From positions 5,766,001 through 5,830,000 of the forward strand of contig NC_017093.1 of assembly GCF_000284295.1 (NCBI RefSeq): 64,000 nucleotides of DNA. The letters run 5' to 3'. The DNA comes from Actinoplanes missouriensis 431. GTDB lineage: Bacteria; Actinomycetota; Actinomycetes; Mycobacteriales; Micromonosporaceae. A program made the translations under genes and the position numbers. A model generated the notes under the pieces. It searched no databases and had not been told where the DNA came from. It saw only the letters and a list, made by a program, of their open reading frames with translations. Below are positions 7,479 through 17,305 of this stretch, piece after piece. The first letter of the stretch is position 1, and the number at the start of each line of letters is the position of its first letter.

Positions 7479-9629
7479 TCAGGCCGCCCGGCGATACGCG
7501 CGGTCCGCCGGGGCGGGCGCCGCCGCGGAGCCGGGCACGACCGCTGCCTGCAACCGTTCGAGCGGCATCAGCTCGGCCTTCAGCGCCGTGGCAAGCCGTC
7601 CCGCAAGACCGAGACGGATCGGACCGGACTCGCAGTCGACGACCACGGTCGCGACCCCGTTCAGCATCGGCGCGAGCCGCAGCGGATCCGGGCCGCTGGT
7701 GGCCCGCCCGTCCGTGACAAACACCAGCAACGGCCGCCGGCGCGGATCACGGCGGCGTTCGGTCGCGATGGTCGCCGCCGCGGCGCGCAACCCGGCCGCG
7801 ATCGGGGTCCGCCCACCGGTCCGTAGCGCCGCCAGCCGCATCACGCCGACCTCATGGCTGGACGTGGGCGGCAGCACCACCTCCGCGTCCGCGCCCCGAA
7901 ACGTGATCATCCCGATCCGGTCCCGCCGCTGGTAGGCGTCCCGCAGCAACGACAGCACCGCCGTCTTCACGAGCGTCATCCGCTTCCGGGCCGCCATCGA
8001 TCCGGACGCGTCCACGACGAAGAGCACGAGGTTCGCCTCCCGCCCCACGTGCACCGACTCCCGCAGATCCCGAGGCGCCACCCGGACCCGCTTTCCCGAC
8101 ATTTCGGAGAAGTCGGAGGGCGCCCGGGAGGCCGCCTCCGCGCCGGCTCGGTCCAGGGCGGCACGGAGCGTCGCCGGAAGGTGCGGGGCGCCGGCGAGCT
8201 TGCCGATCGGGGTACGGCTGCCGACCACCCGCCCGCGACGGGCGTAGGCCGGAGAGCGCCGCCCGGCATGACCACCCTCACCCCGGGCCGAGATGCGCAG
8301 TGTCCGCGTTCGGTAGGCCGGCCCAGCGGTCGCCGCCGCGCCCGCTTTGTCCCCCTGCGCGGCCTGCTCCTGCTGCCCTGAGTCGTCCCCTGCCTGCCCG
8401 GAGCCGTCCGCCGCCGCCCCGGAGCCGTCCGCCGCCGCCCCGGAGCCGCTCGCCGGACCGCCGCCGTCCCGCGGGCCCTCCGGTCCGCCACCGCCACCGC
8501 CGCTGGGTGGGCCGTCGCCGTCCGGGTCGTCGCCGTCGTCATCGGCCGGCCCGGAAGCCTCACCGGCGGACGACTCCGCCGCCTGACGCTCGGCCTCGGC
8601 CTCACGGAGGGCCTCCTGCTCGGCCTCGGCCAGGGCCTGTTCGAGCTTCTCCTCGTCGGTGCCCGGCGGGTCGAGCGGATCGGTGCGCCGCCGGTGCGGC
8701 AGGGCCAGCCGGGCAGCGTCGCGGACGTCGTCGGCGGTCACCCGGTCGCGGCCGTGCCAGGCGGCCAGGGCGACGGCGCAGCGGGCCACCACGATGTCGG
8801 CGCGCATGCCGTCCACCCCGTAAGCGAGGCAGACCCGGGCGATCCGGTCCAGCTCCGTGTCGGGGAGCCGCACGCCGGGGAGCTGGGCGCGGGCGGCGGC
8901 GATGCGGGCCGCGTACTCCCGCTCGGCCTCGGCGAACCGGGCGGCGAACCCGTCCGGGCCGGCCTCGTAGGCCAGCCTGCGGCGCACCACCTCGGCCCGC
9001 TGCGCCGCGTCGCGGGGCGCCGCCACGGTGACGACCAGGCCGAAGCGGTCGACCAGCTGCGGGCGCGGCTCACCCTCCTCCGGGTTCATCGTGCCGACCA
9101 GCAGGAACCGTGCCGCGTGCTTCACCGACACGCCGTCGCGCTCGACGTGCGCGCGGCCCATCGCGGCGGCGTCCAGCAGCAGGTCGACCAGGTGGTCCGG
9201 GAGCAGGTTCACCTCGTCGACGTAGAGCACGCCCCGGTGGGCGGCGGCGAGCAGGCCCGGCTCGTACGCCTTCACCCCGTCGCTGAGCGCCCGCTGCAGG
9301 TCCAGCGTGCCCACCACGCGGTCCTCGGTGGCGCCGACCGGCAGCTCGACGAGCCGGGCCGGGCGGGCGTCGGCGGGGCCGCCGATCGGGTGCGGGCCGT
9401 CCGGGCAGCCCGGATCCGGGGCGTCCGGGTCACAGGCGAACCGGCAGCCGCGTACCGTCGCGATGCCCGGCAGCAGGCCGGCCAGCGCACGCACGACGGT
9501 GCTCTTCGCGGTGCCCTTCTCGCCGCGCACCAGCACGCCGCCGACGGCGGGTGAGACCGCTGTCAGCAGCAGCGCGAGGCGCAGGTCATCGAGGCCGACG
9601 ACGGCCGAGAACGGGTAGGGAGTTGTCAC
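7479..9629 (-). CDS. Magnesium/cobalt chelatase, fused ATPase (ChlI-like) and VWA (ChlD-like) protein
   Basis: A 716-residue fusion of the I and D subunits of an AAA+ metal chelatase. Near the N-terminus are a P-loop (GEKGTAKSTV) and Walker B (GVLYVDEVNLLPD). A Gly/Asp/Pro/Glu-rich linker covers roughly the middle 150 residues. The C-terminus is a von Willebrand A domain with the metal-site motif DASGSMAA. In actinobacteria this fusion is taken to work with CobN-type subunits to insert cobalt. I chose the GTG at 9629, in frame and after an AGAAGGGGAC ribosome site, over the ATG at 9674, which lies within the riboswitch. It is the first gene of the riboswitch-controlled operon. No cobN lies in the window. 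Confidence 0.9.
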   Translation of the reverse strand: MTTPYPFSAVVGLDDLRLALLLTAVSPAVGGVLVRGEKGTAKSTVVRALAGLLPGIATVRGCRFACDPDAPDPGCPDGPHPIGGPADARPARLVELPVGATEDRVVGTLDLQRALSDGVKAYEPGLLAAAHRGVLYVDEVNLLPDHLVDLLLDAAAMGRAHVERDGVSVKHAARFLLVGTMNPEEGEPRPQLVDRFGLVVTVAAPRDAAQRAEVVRRRLAYEAGPDGFAARFAEAEREYAARIAAARAQLPGVRLPDTELDRIARVCLAYGVDGMRADIVVARCAVALAAWHGRDRVTADDVRDAARLALPHRRRTDPLDPPGTDEEKLEQALAEAEQEALREAEAERQAAESSAGEASGPADDDGDDPDGDGPPSGGGGGGPEGPRDGGGPASGSGAAADGSGAAADGSGQAGDDSGQQEQAAQGDKAGAAATAGPAYRTRTLRISARGEGGHAGRRSPAYARRGRVVGSRTPIGKLAGAPHLPATLRAALDRAGAEAASRAPSDFSEMSGKRVRVAPRDLRESVHVGREANLVLFVVDASGSMAARKRMTLVKTAVLSLLRDAYQRRDRIGMITFRGADAEVVLPPTSSHEVGVMRLAALRTGGRTPIAAGLRAAAATIATERRRDPRRRPLLVFVTDGRATSGPDPLRLAPMLNGVATVVVDCESGPIRLGLAGRLATALKAELMPLERLQAAVVPGSAAAPAPADRAYRRAA

Positions 9630-9654
9630 GAGGGTCCCCTTCTGCGCGGGTGTC

Positions 9655-9855
9655 CACGCCCGCACGTCAGCCACGAACGAGCGGCCGGAGTCTCCTGACT
9701 CCCGGATCGGCGATCACCGCGCCTTCCGGCCCCTGTCGAAGCCGTGGCTGTGCTGCGGGTCGCTCCCCGGTCACAGTGGCGGGACCGTCCCGGATTCGCA
9801 CCGGGTTCCTCCGCTACCGCTCGCCGGTCACTCTTTCTCACCGGCGGGGTACGCG
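9655..9855 (-). promoter_or_regulatory. Cobalamin (adenosylcobalamin-class) riboswitch
   Basis: On the minus strand the leader carries the conserved cobalamin riboswitch core: GGTGCGAATCCGGGAC (complement of about 9789-9804), the B12 box GCCACTGTGA (complement of 9771-9780), and the downstream GGGAGTCAGGAGACTCCGG (9685-9703). All are in the expected order and spacing. It lies just upstream of the chelatase start at 9629 and should repress the chelatase-cobO-cobB-cobE operon when adenosylcobalamin is plentiful. The outer boundaries are approximate because the P1 stem was not folded computationally. Confidence 0.93.
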
Positions 9856-10004
9856 TCAACGCGAGCACCGGTGACAACGATCGCTCCGGCGTCCCGGGCG
9901 GCCCCGCGGGCAGCGGTCACCGGGGCGATGACGAGCGGCGCGCCGGGCCGGTACGAAAGGATGTCCGCCGGGTAAGGCGAAGGGCAGGACGAGGGAGGCC
10001 ACGC

Positions 10005-11570
10005 ATGGACGTTGTGATCGGCATCGACACCGGTACCACCGCCACCAAGGGCGTCGCCGCCGGGCCGCGCGGGGAGATACGCGCGCTGACCAGCGTGCAC
10101 TACCCGCTGTCGGTGCCCGGGCCGGGTCGCGCCGAGCTCGACCCGGCGCAGCTGGTCGACGCCGCGGTGAAGGCGCTCACCGACGTCGCCGCCGCGTGCC
10201 GGGAAAACGGCGACCGGGTGATCGCGATCGGACTCAGCGCGTTCCTGCACGCGCTCGTGCCGATGTCCGCGGACGGCGAGCCGCTGGGCCCGCTGATCAC
10301 CTGGGCGGACGGGCGCTCGGCCGGGCAGTGCGAGCAGATCGTCGCGGCCGGGCGGGCCAAGGTCCTGCAGGCGCGCACCGGCACCCCGGTGCACCCGATG
10401 TCGCCACTGACCAAACTGGCCTGGTGGGAGGCGACCGACCCGGACACCCTGCGGGGCACGCCCCGGTGGGGCGGGGTGAAGGAGCTGATCGTCGCGGCGC
10501 TCACCGGCGGGCCGTTCCAGGTGGACCTGTCGCTCGCCTCCGGCACCGGCCTCTACGACATCCACTCGCGCAAGTGGGACGACGAGGCGCTCGGGATCGC
10601 CGGGGTGCGCGCGGAGCAGCTCGCCGAGGTGGTGCCGACGACGACCCGGCTGCGGCTGCGGCCCGAGGTGGCGCGGGCGGCCGGGCTCGACGAGGCCGTT
10701 CCGCTGATCATCGGGGCCGCCGACGGTCCGCTCGCCAACCTCGGCGTGGGCGCAACCCCGGCCGGGATCGCGGCCGTCTCGCTCGGCACCAGCGGCGCGC
10801 TGCGCACGGTCGTCGACCGGCCGGCCAGCGACGAGGCGGGCCGGCTGTTCTGCTACGCGCTCACCGAGGACCGCTGGGTGATCGGCGGCGCGGTGAACAA
10901 CGCCGGCTCGGTGGTCCGGTGGGCCGGCGAGAGTTTCGCGGCCGGGTTCGAGCGGCCGGGCGCCGAGGGCGAGGACGCCGACGAACGGGACGCGGCGCTG
11001 CTGGAGGAGGCGGCCGGGGTCCGGGCCGGCAGCGAGGGCCTGCTCTGCCTGCCCTACCTGCTGGGTGAGCGGGCGCCGTGGTGGCGTCCCGGTCTGCGCG
11101 GCGCGTACCTGGGGCTGCGCCGCGAGCACAAGCGCCCGCATCTGGTCCGCGCCGCCGTGGAGGGGGTGTGCCAGCAGCTCGCGCTGGTGCGGGACTCGTT
11201 CGAGGCGGAGGGGTACCCGGTCACCGAGATCCGGGCCACCGGCGGGGCGGCCGCGTCCGAGCTGTGGGTGAGCGTGCTGGCCTCGGCGCTCGATCTGCCG
11301 GTCGCGGTCGCGGACACCCCGGAGGGCACCGCGCTCGGGGCCTGCCTGCTGGCCCGGCACGCCCTCGGCGAGTTCCCCGACCTGGCCGAGGCGGCCGCTC
11401 TGGTCCCGATCAGCCGGCACACCCGGCCGGAGCCGGAGGACGCGGAGCTCTACCGGCGGCTGCGTCCGCTCGTGGAGGAGTCGGCCCTGGCCGTGCTCGA
11501 CGTGGTGGCCGAGCTGGACCGGCTCGCGCCGGAGCCGCTGCCGGGCACGGAGAAGGCGGTCGGCGCCTGA
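10005..11570 (+). CDS. FGGY-family carbohydrate kinase (gluconokinase-like)
   Basis: A 521-residue FGGY kinase. The N-terminal phosphate-binding motif is GIDTGTTATKG, followed by LITWADGRS (about residue 95-105) and the C-terminal ATP-site motifs SLGTSGALRTV and RATGGAAASELWV. The YDIHSRKWDDEAL segment is typical of gluconokinases, so 6-phosphogluconate formation is the best guess. Xylulokinase or another sugar kinase remains possible. The ATG at 10005 has a GAGGGAGG ribosome site; the open frame extends further upstream but lacks family sequence. No transporter or regulator flanks it. Confidence 0.88.
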   Translation: MDVVIGIDTGTTATKGVAAGPRGEIRALTSVHYPLSVPGPGRAELDPAQLVDAAVKALTDVAAACRENGDRVIAIGLSAFLHALVPMSADGEPLGPLITWADGRSAGQCEQIVAAGRAKVLQARTGTPVHPMSPLTKLAWWEATDPDTLRGTPRWGGVKELIVAALTGGPFQVDLSLASGTGLYDIHSRKWDDEALGIAGVRAEQLAEVVPTTTRLRLRPEVARAAGLDEAVPLIIGAADGPLANLGVGATPAGIAAVSLGTSGALRTVVDRPASDEAGRLFCYALTEDRWVIGGAVNNAGSVVRWAGESFAAGFERPGAEGEDADERDAALLEEAAGVRAGSEGLLCLPYLLGERAPWWRPGLRGAYLGLRREHKRPHLVRAAVEGVCQQLALVRDSFEAEGYPVTEIRATGGAAASELWVSVLASALDLPVAVADTPEGTALGACLLARHALGEFPDLAEAAALVPISRHTRPEPEDAELYRRLRPLVEESALAVLDVVAELDRLAPEPLPGTEKAVGA

Positions 11571-11703
11571 CCCGGCGGGCGGTCGCGGGGTGACCACGCG
11601 GCCGTAGCGAAAGACGCCGGACGGCCGGGAGCGGGCAGACGGCCGCGCGGCCTGCCGGGGACCGTCGGCGTGCGGGGAGCCCGAACGCGTACCGGGAAGG
11701 AGA

Positions 11704-11735
11704 AACGCCCTGCCGGAAGGGACCGGCAGGGCGTT
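11704..11735. terminator. Bidirectional terminator hairpin between the FGGY kinase and gltA
   Basis: A perfect 13-bp stem, AACGCCCTGCCGG, with a six-base AAGGGA loop. It lies between two convergent genes, 13 bases beyond the gltA stop and about 130 beyond the kinase stop. The AA/TT ends give it short A and T tracts in each direction. Confidence 0.85.
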
Positions 11736-11748
11736 GTCGCTCGGTGGG

Positions 11749-13032
<1,284 letters not shown>

Positions 13033-13205
13033 GTATTTCCCTCACTTCACCGGCAGATGTCCCAAAGATTTTGCCGTTCACCGTAAACCCTCAACCTGAA
13101 TGGGTCATCAGGTAGCCATCTGTTGAGGCATTGGTCACCAGTACGTATGGGTCGTTGCACCATAGACAATGGTCGGTATATTGCGGCTTTGTTACGGGAG
13201 GACCG

Positions 13206-14015
13206 ATGCCAGATCCTGTCGTGGTAGGCGTCGACGGCACCGCGTCCGGTCGCGCCGCGGTCCGGCTGGCCGCGCGGGAGGCCGTCTCCCGCGGGTGCCT
13301 GCTGAAGGTCGTCCATGCTTTCACCTGGGCCGATCCGGGCGGCGGTTACGCCTCGGCTCGTGGCGCCGCCTCCCGCTTCGTCGAGGAGGCGGTCGCTTTC
13401 GCCAAGCGTTCCACACCCGGCCTCGACGCGCGGGGACAACTGCTGGATGGACCACCCGGACGCGTGCTGATCACGCAGAGCCGCGCCGCCCGCCTGCTGG
13501 TGGCCGGCGGTGACGGGCTGGACCGACTGGGCGCCGGCTCGGTGGTGCGTGACCTGGTCACGCGCTCCTGGTGCCCGGTGGCCCTGGCCCGCGGGCACCG
13601 GCCGCCGACCGGGCCGGTGGTCGCGGCCGTCGACGGCTCGGAGTTCTCCCTGCTGGGGCTGCGGTTCGCGATCGAGGAGGCGGAGCTGCGCGGCTGTCCG
13701 CTGCGGGTGGTGCACGTGGTCGGCGCGCTCGGGCTGCGGGAGCGGGCCGACCGGCTGCTCGCGGCGGTGCCCGCGGAGCAGCGGCGGGTTCTGATCGGCC
13801 CGCCCGGGGCCGCCCTGGTCCGGGCCACCCGCCGGGCCGGGCTGCTGGTGCTCGCCCCGCGCGGCGCGGGTGGCGCCCGGCGGATCGGCGCGGTCGCCGG
13901 CGAGGTGCTGCGCCGCGGCGGCTGCCCGGTGGTCTTCGCGCACGGTCTCCGGGCGAAGGCTCCGGCACCGTCTCCGGAGCCGCCGGCAGTTCAGCAAACC
14001 TTGGTTGGCGAATAG
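13206..14015 (+). CDS. Universal stress protein with two UspA domains
   Basis: A 269-residue protein with two Usp folds in tandem. The first domain opens VVVGVDGTASGRAAVRLA and the second (about residue 135 on) opens GPVVAAVDGSEFSLLGLRFA. Tandem Usp proteins in actinobacteria are often ATP-binding and linked to dormancy or hypoxia. The ATP-binding GxxGxxxxG loop of the second domain is only partly recognisable (APRGAGGARRIGAVAG). The start at 13206 follows a GGGAGGAC site; the longer open frame upstream has no Usp sequence. It is divergent from gltA. Confidence 0.9.
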   Translation: MPDPVVVGVDGTASGRAAVRLAAREAVSRGCLLKVVHAFTWADPGGGYASARGAASRFVEEAVAFAKRSTPGLDARGQLLDGPPGRVLITQSRAARLLVAGGDGLDRLGAGSVVRDLVTRSWCPVALARGHRPPTGPVVAAVDGSEFSLLGLRFAIEEAELRGCPLRVVHVVGALGLRERADRLLAAVPAEQRRVLIGPPGAALVRATRRAGLLVLAPRGAGGARRIGAVAGEVLRRGGCPVVFAHGLRAKAPAPSPEPPAVQQTLVGE

Positions 14016-14048
14016 CCCGGATTGCTACCGTTGATCCCAACATTGGTC

Positions 14049-14092
14049 TTCGGGAGGAACGCCCGGTGCTCTTCGGGAGGAATGCCCGGTGC
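14049..14092 (+). repeat. 22-bp tandem duplication carrying the ribosome-binding site
   Basis: Two adjacent 22-base copies of cttcgggaggaaYgcccggt plus two bases, differing at only two positions, lie at 14049-14070 and 14071-14092. Each has a GGGAGG ribosome site and a GTG. Only the second GTG (14089) is in frame with the GGDEF-EAL gene. The first GTG (14067) is shifted by one base, so a ribosome starting there would read out of frame. Confidence 0.85.
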
Positions 14093-16416
14093 AACCCGCA
14101 CTCCCGCCCCTGATCGTCCGGCGGCTCTGGCAGGTGATGGCCGCCTTCGGCATCCTCGCCACGGCGCTCTACGCGCTCTTCCCCGACACGCTGATCAGCG
14201 TCCTCAGCTTCATCCTGCTCGGCATCGGGAGCCTCGCGGCCTGCTTCTTCGGCCCGCGCCGCTGGGGCGCCGAGCCGCGCATCGCCTGGCTGCTGATGGG
14301 CACGGCCGCGATCACCTTCCTGATCGGGGTGCTGATCCGGCCCACGGTCACCGAATGGCACATGCCGTGGCCGCTGCTCGCCGACGTCTTCAGCTTCAGC
14401 GGATACGTGCTGCTCGGCATCTTCCTGGCGATGCTGCTGCGCCAGCGGCAGAGCGTCGACCGGCACGCCGTGCTGGACGGCCTGATCGTCACGCTCTCGG
14501 TCGGCATGACCACGACGCTGCTCCTGGCCCTGCCCGCCGCGGCGATCACCGACCGGTCCGCCGTGCTCTCGGTGATCCAGGGGACCTATCCGCTCTTCGA
14601 CGTGATGATCCTGCTGCTGATCATCAACCTGACCTTCACCGCGAAGACGTGGCCGTTCAGCCTGGTCGCGATCACGGTCACGATGCTGGGGATGTTCGTC
14701 GGCGACGCCGCGTACGCGATCGTCGGGGTGAGCGGGCAGATCTACGCCTCGCCGCTGTTCAACGTGCCGTTCCTGATCGCCTACACCGCGCTCGGCGTCG
14801 CCGCCCTGCACCCCTCGGTGGTCGAGCTGAGCCGGGCCGCGAAGGCGCCGGTCCAGGAGTGGGGCTGGCAGCGCCTCACCATGCTGGCGCCCGCCCTGCT
14901 GCTGCCGTCGGTGATGCTGCTGACCAACCGGACCCGCGACCCGGAGGCGCGGATCCTGGTCGCCGTGATCGGGGCGGCCGTCTTCGGGCTGCTGCTGTTC
15001 CGGGCCACCTCCGCGGTGGAGGCCCAGGTCGCGGCCCAGCTGCGCTCCGAGCACCAGGCCAGCCACGACCCGCTCACCTCGCTGCCGAACCGGGTCTCCA
15101 TCTCGGCCGAGATCGAGCGCCTGGTCACCGTCGTCGACCCGGAGGGCCACGACCGGGTCTGGGTCTACATGCTCGACCTGGACGGCTTCAAGTGGGTCAA
15201 CGACTCCTGGGGGCACGACACCGGCGACCAGCTGGTCATCGAGGTCGGCCGGCGGCTCCGGGCCGCGGTGGCGGCCGGGGTCCCGGTGGCCCGGGTCGGC
15301 GGCGACGAGTTCCTGCTCGCCTACGTCGGTGAGAAGGGCGGCGCCCTGCACCTGGTCGACGACATCCGCGGCTGCTTCGCCCGGCCGTTCCCGGTTCGCG
15401 ACACCGAGGTGGTGATCAGCGCGTCGATCGGCATCTCGCACGCCGCCGGGGACGCCGCCCGCGCCGCGGTCACCGCCGAGGCGCTGATGCGCGACGCGGA
15501 CACCGCGATGTACCGCGCGAAGAGCGAGGGGCCGGGCCGCTCCTCCATCTTCGACACCTCGATGCACGACCAGGTCCGGGAGCGGATCGAGCTGGAGGTG
15601 GCGCTGCGACAGGCGCTCGCCGAGGACCAGCTGCGCGTGCACTACCAGCCGCTGGTCCGGCTGGAGACCGGCGTCCCGGTCGGCGCCGAGGCGCTGGTCC
15701 GCTGGGAGCACCCGGAGCGCGGCGCGATCCCGCCGATGACGTTCATCCCGATCGCCGAGGACGCCGGCCTGATCGGCAGCATCGGCACCTGGGTACGCCA
15801 GGAGGCGCTGCGCCAGCTCGGCGTGTGGCGGTCCGAGGGCGTGGTCGGCGAGGACTTCTACCTCTCCATCAACGTGTCGCCGCGCCAGCTCAGCGAGCCG
15901 GAGCTGCCGCTCATCGTCTCCGGCGAGATGCTCCGGTACGGAGTGCCGGCGCACTGCGTCGCCCTGGAGATGACCGAGTCGGTGATGGTGGACGGCTCCA
16001 GCGTCACCGCGCGGGTGCTGTTCGAGCTGCGCGAGCTCGGCGTCAAGCTGCTCATCGACGACTTCGGCACCGGCTTCTCGGCGCTCGGCTACCTGCGCCG
16101 CTTCCCGGTCACCGGCGTCAAGATCGACCGCTCGTTCGTGATCGGTCTGGGCGCCAACGTGGAGGACGACGAGATCGTCCGGGCCGTGGTGGCGATGAGC
16201 CACGCGCTCGGCCTCAGCGTGATCGCCGAGGGCGTGGAGACCCCGCTGCAGCGCGAGGCCCTCTACGCGATCGGCGTGGTCAACGGCCAGGGCTGGCTCT
16301 GGGGCGCGGCGGTGCCGGCCGCCGAGTTCGCCGAGCGCTGGCACCACGCCGCGGTCGCCACACCGGAGATGCCGGCCATGGCGGCCCTGTACGGCCGCCA
16401 CCGCCGGACGGAGTGA
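14089..16416 (+). CDS. Membrane-bound GGDEF-EAL protein (cyclic di-GMP synthase/phosphodiesterase)
   Basis: A 775-residue protein. The first roughly 310 residues have about eight or nine hydrophobic segments and probably form a membrane sensor. They are followed by a diguanylate cyclase domain with an intact GGDEF motif (RVGGDEFLLAY, about residue 403) and an EAL phosphodiesterase domain with intact EALVRW (about 535), plus the later DDFGTGFSALGYL and KIDRSFV motifs. Both catalytic signatures are preserved, so it may make and break cyclic di-GMP under different conditions. The GTG start follows a duplicated ribosome-site unit. It converges with the GNAT-like gene, leaving only seven bases between stops. 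Confidence 0.94.
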   Translation: MQPALPPLIVRRLWQVMAAFGILATALYALFPDTLISVLSFILLGIGSLAACFFGPRRWGAEPRIAWLLMGTAAITFLIGVLIRPTVTEWHMPWPLLADVFSFSGYVLLGIFLAMLLRQRQSVDRHAVLDGLIVTLSVGMTTTLLLALPAAAITDRSAVLSVIQGTYPLFDVMILLLIINLTFTAKTWPFSLVAITVTMLGMFVGDAAYAIVGVSGQIYASPLFNVPFLIAYTALGVAALHPSVVELSRAAKAPVQEWGWQRLTMLAPALLLPSVMLLTNRTRDPEARILVAVIGAAVFGLLLFRATSAVEAQVAAQLRSEHQASHDPLTSLPNRVSISAEIERLVTVVDPEGHDRVWVYMLDLDGFKWVNDSWGHDTGDQLVIEVGRRLRAAVAAGVPVARVGGDEFLLAYVGEKGGALHLVDDIRGCFARPFPVRDTEVVISASIGISHAAGDAARAAVTAEALMRDADTAMYRAKSEGPGRSSIFDTSMHDQVRERIELEVALRQALAEDQLRVHYQPLVRLETGVPVGAEALVRWEHPERGAIPPMTFIPIAEDAGLIGSIGTWVRQEALRQLGVWRSEGVVGEDFYLSINVSPRQLSEPELPLIVSGEMLRYGVPAHCVALEMTESVMVDGSSVTARVLFELRELGVKLLIDDFGTGFSALGYLRRFPVTGVKIDRSFVIGLGANVEDDEIVRAVVAMSHALGLSVIAEGVETPLQREALYAIGVVNGQGWLWGAAVPAAEFAERWHHAAVATPEMPAMAALYGRHRRTE

Positions 16417-16423
16417 GGGCCTC

Positions 16424-17047
16424 CTAGCCCCGCCCGCCGCGGCGTTCCGGCAGGTTGCCGCGCTCGCGGAAGCCGCTGCGGCGCTCCGGGCGGACCGGGG
16501 TGCCGGGCGGCGGGAACTCGTACATCCAGAACGACTGGGAGTCCAGGCGGGTCGGCTGGGCCCGCCCGGCGACCCGGCCCAGGATCATCGAGATCATCCG
16601 GGGCAGCGAGTTGCGCTCCTCGTTGAAGGCGCAGATGTCGACGAAAACCTTGCCGTCGACCGCGCCGATCGCGCCGTACATCGACCGCAGCAGGCTGATG
16701 AAGACCCCGGTGCCCCGGGCGCCCGCCTTGGCGCCGACGAAGACCACGTAGAAGAGCCGGCGCTGCTCGAACAGGTCCGGCCAGTGGTACTCGAAGTAGT
16801 CCGGCGAGATCAGCGAGACCGCGTCCAGCTCGTTGGTCATCACGCCCAGCCCGACGATGCCGCCGTCGGCGTCGACCGCCACGTACTTGTCGGCGCGCTT
16901 GTCGGCCATCAGGGCGTCGAACTCGCCGCGGTACATCAGGTGCCGGTTGACCGCGAGAACCGCGAGGTCGGCGAAGGTGTCCCGGTAGAAGTCCCAGGCC
17001 TCGTCGGACATCTCCGCCGGTAACTCCGGCAACACGCGCACTTCCAT
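16424..17047 (-). CDS. Probable GNAT-fold protein of unknown substrate
   Basis: A 207-residue protein. YVAVDADGGIVGLGVMTNELD followed by FYVVFVGAKAGARGTGVFISLLRSMY resembles the beta4-turn-alpha acetyl-CoA region of GNAT acyltransferases. The rest does not match a family I can name. The C-terminal 30 residues are Arg/Pro/Gly-rich and probably disordered. The assignment rests on pattern only. It is transcribed away from the xthA region and converges with the GGDEF-EAL gene. Confidence 0.7.
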   Translation of the reverse strand: MEVRVLPELPAEMSDEAWDFYRDTFADLAVLAVNRHLMYRGEFDALMADKRADKYVAVDADGGIVGLGVMTNELDAVSLISPDYFEYHWPDLFEQRRLFYVVFVGAKAGARGTGVFISLLRSMYGAIGAVDGKVFVDICAFNEERNSLPRMISMILGRVAGRAQPTRLDSQSFWMYEFPPPGTPVRPERRSGFRERGNLPERRGGRG

Positions 17048-17207
17048 GATCTCCCCCGTCGTCGGCAGATGCCTCTTCCGATGACAAACCTGTCAGGAGG
17101 ACTGGTGCCGTGCGGGCAACTCCGGCATTATTCGCCTGCGGAAATCTGATGTGCGCCAGGTCACTGCCGATCTTCCGGGCACATGCTTCGGTCGCCGGGG
17201 AGGGGAC

Positions 17208-17291
17208 ATGCTCGCTGTGCTGCTGCTCGTGCTGATGGCCGGGCTCGCCGCCGCTCTGTTCACCGCGACGCGCGGACGGACCCTGGAATAG
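17208..17291 (+). CDS. Possible 27-residue single-pass membrane peptide
   Basis: The open frame MLAVLLLVLMAGLAAALFTA then TRGRTLE has a strong GGGGAGGGGAC ribosome site directly before the ATG and ends 14 bases before the xthA start. The hydrophobic core of about 18 residues followed by Arg-rich residues fits a small inner-membrane peptide. Very short membrane peptides of this type (for example KdpF) are often missed by gene callers. No homologue is recognised. Confidence 0.45.
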   Translation: MLAVLLLVLMAGLAAALFTATRGRTLE

Positions 17292-17305
17292 GGCAGGCTG
17301 GGTGG

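Noticed and set aside
13558-16401. 947-codon minus-strand frame opposite the Usp and GGDEF-EAL genes
   Set aside because: Antisense frame without family motifs; both plus-strand proteins are clear.
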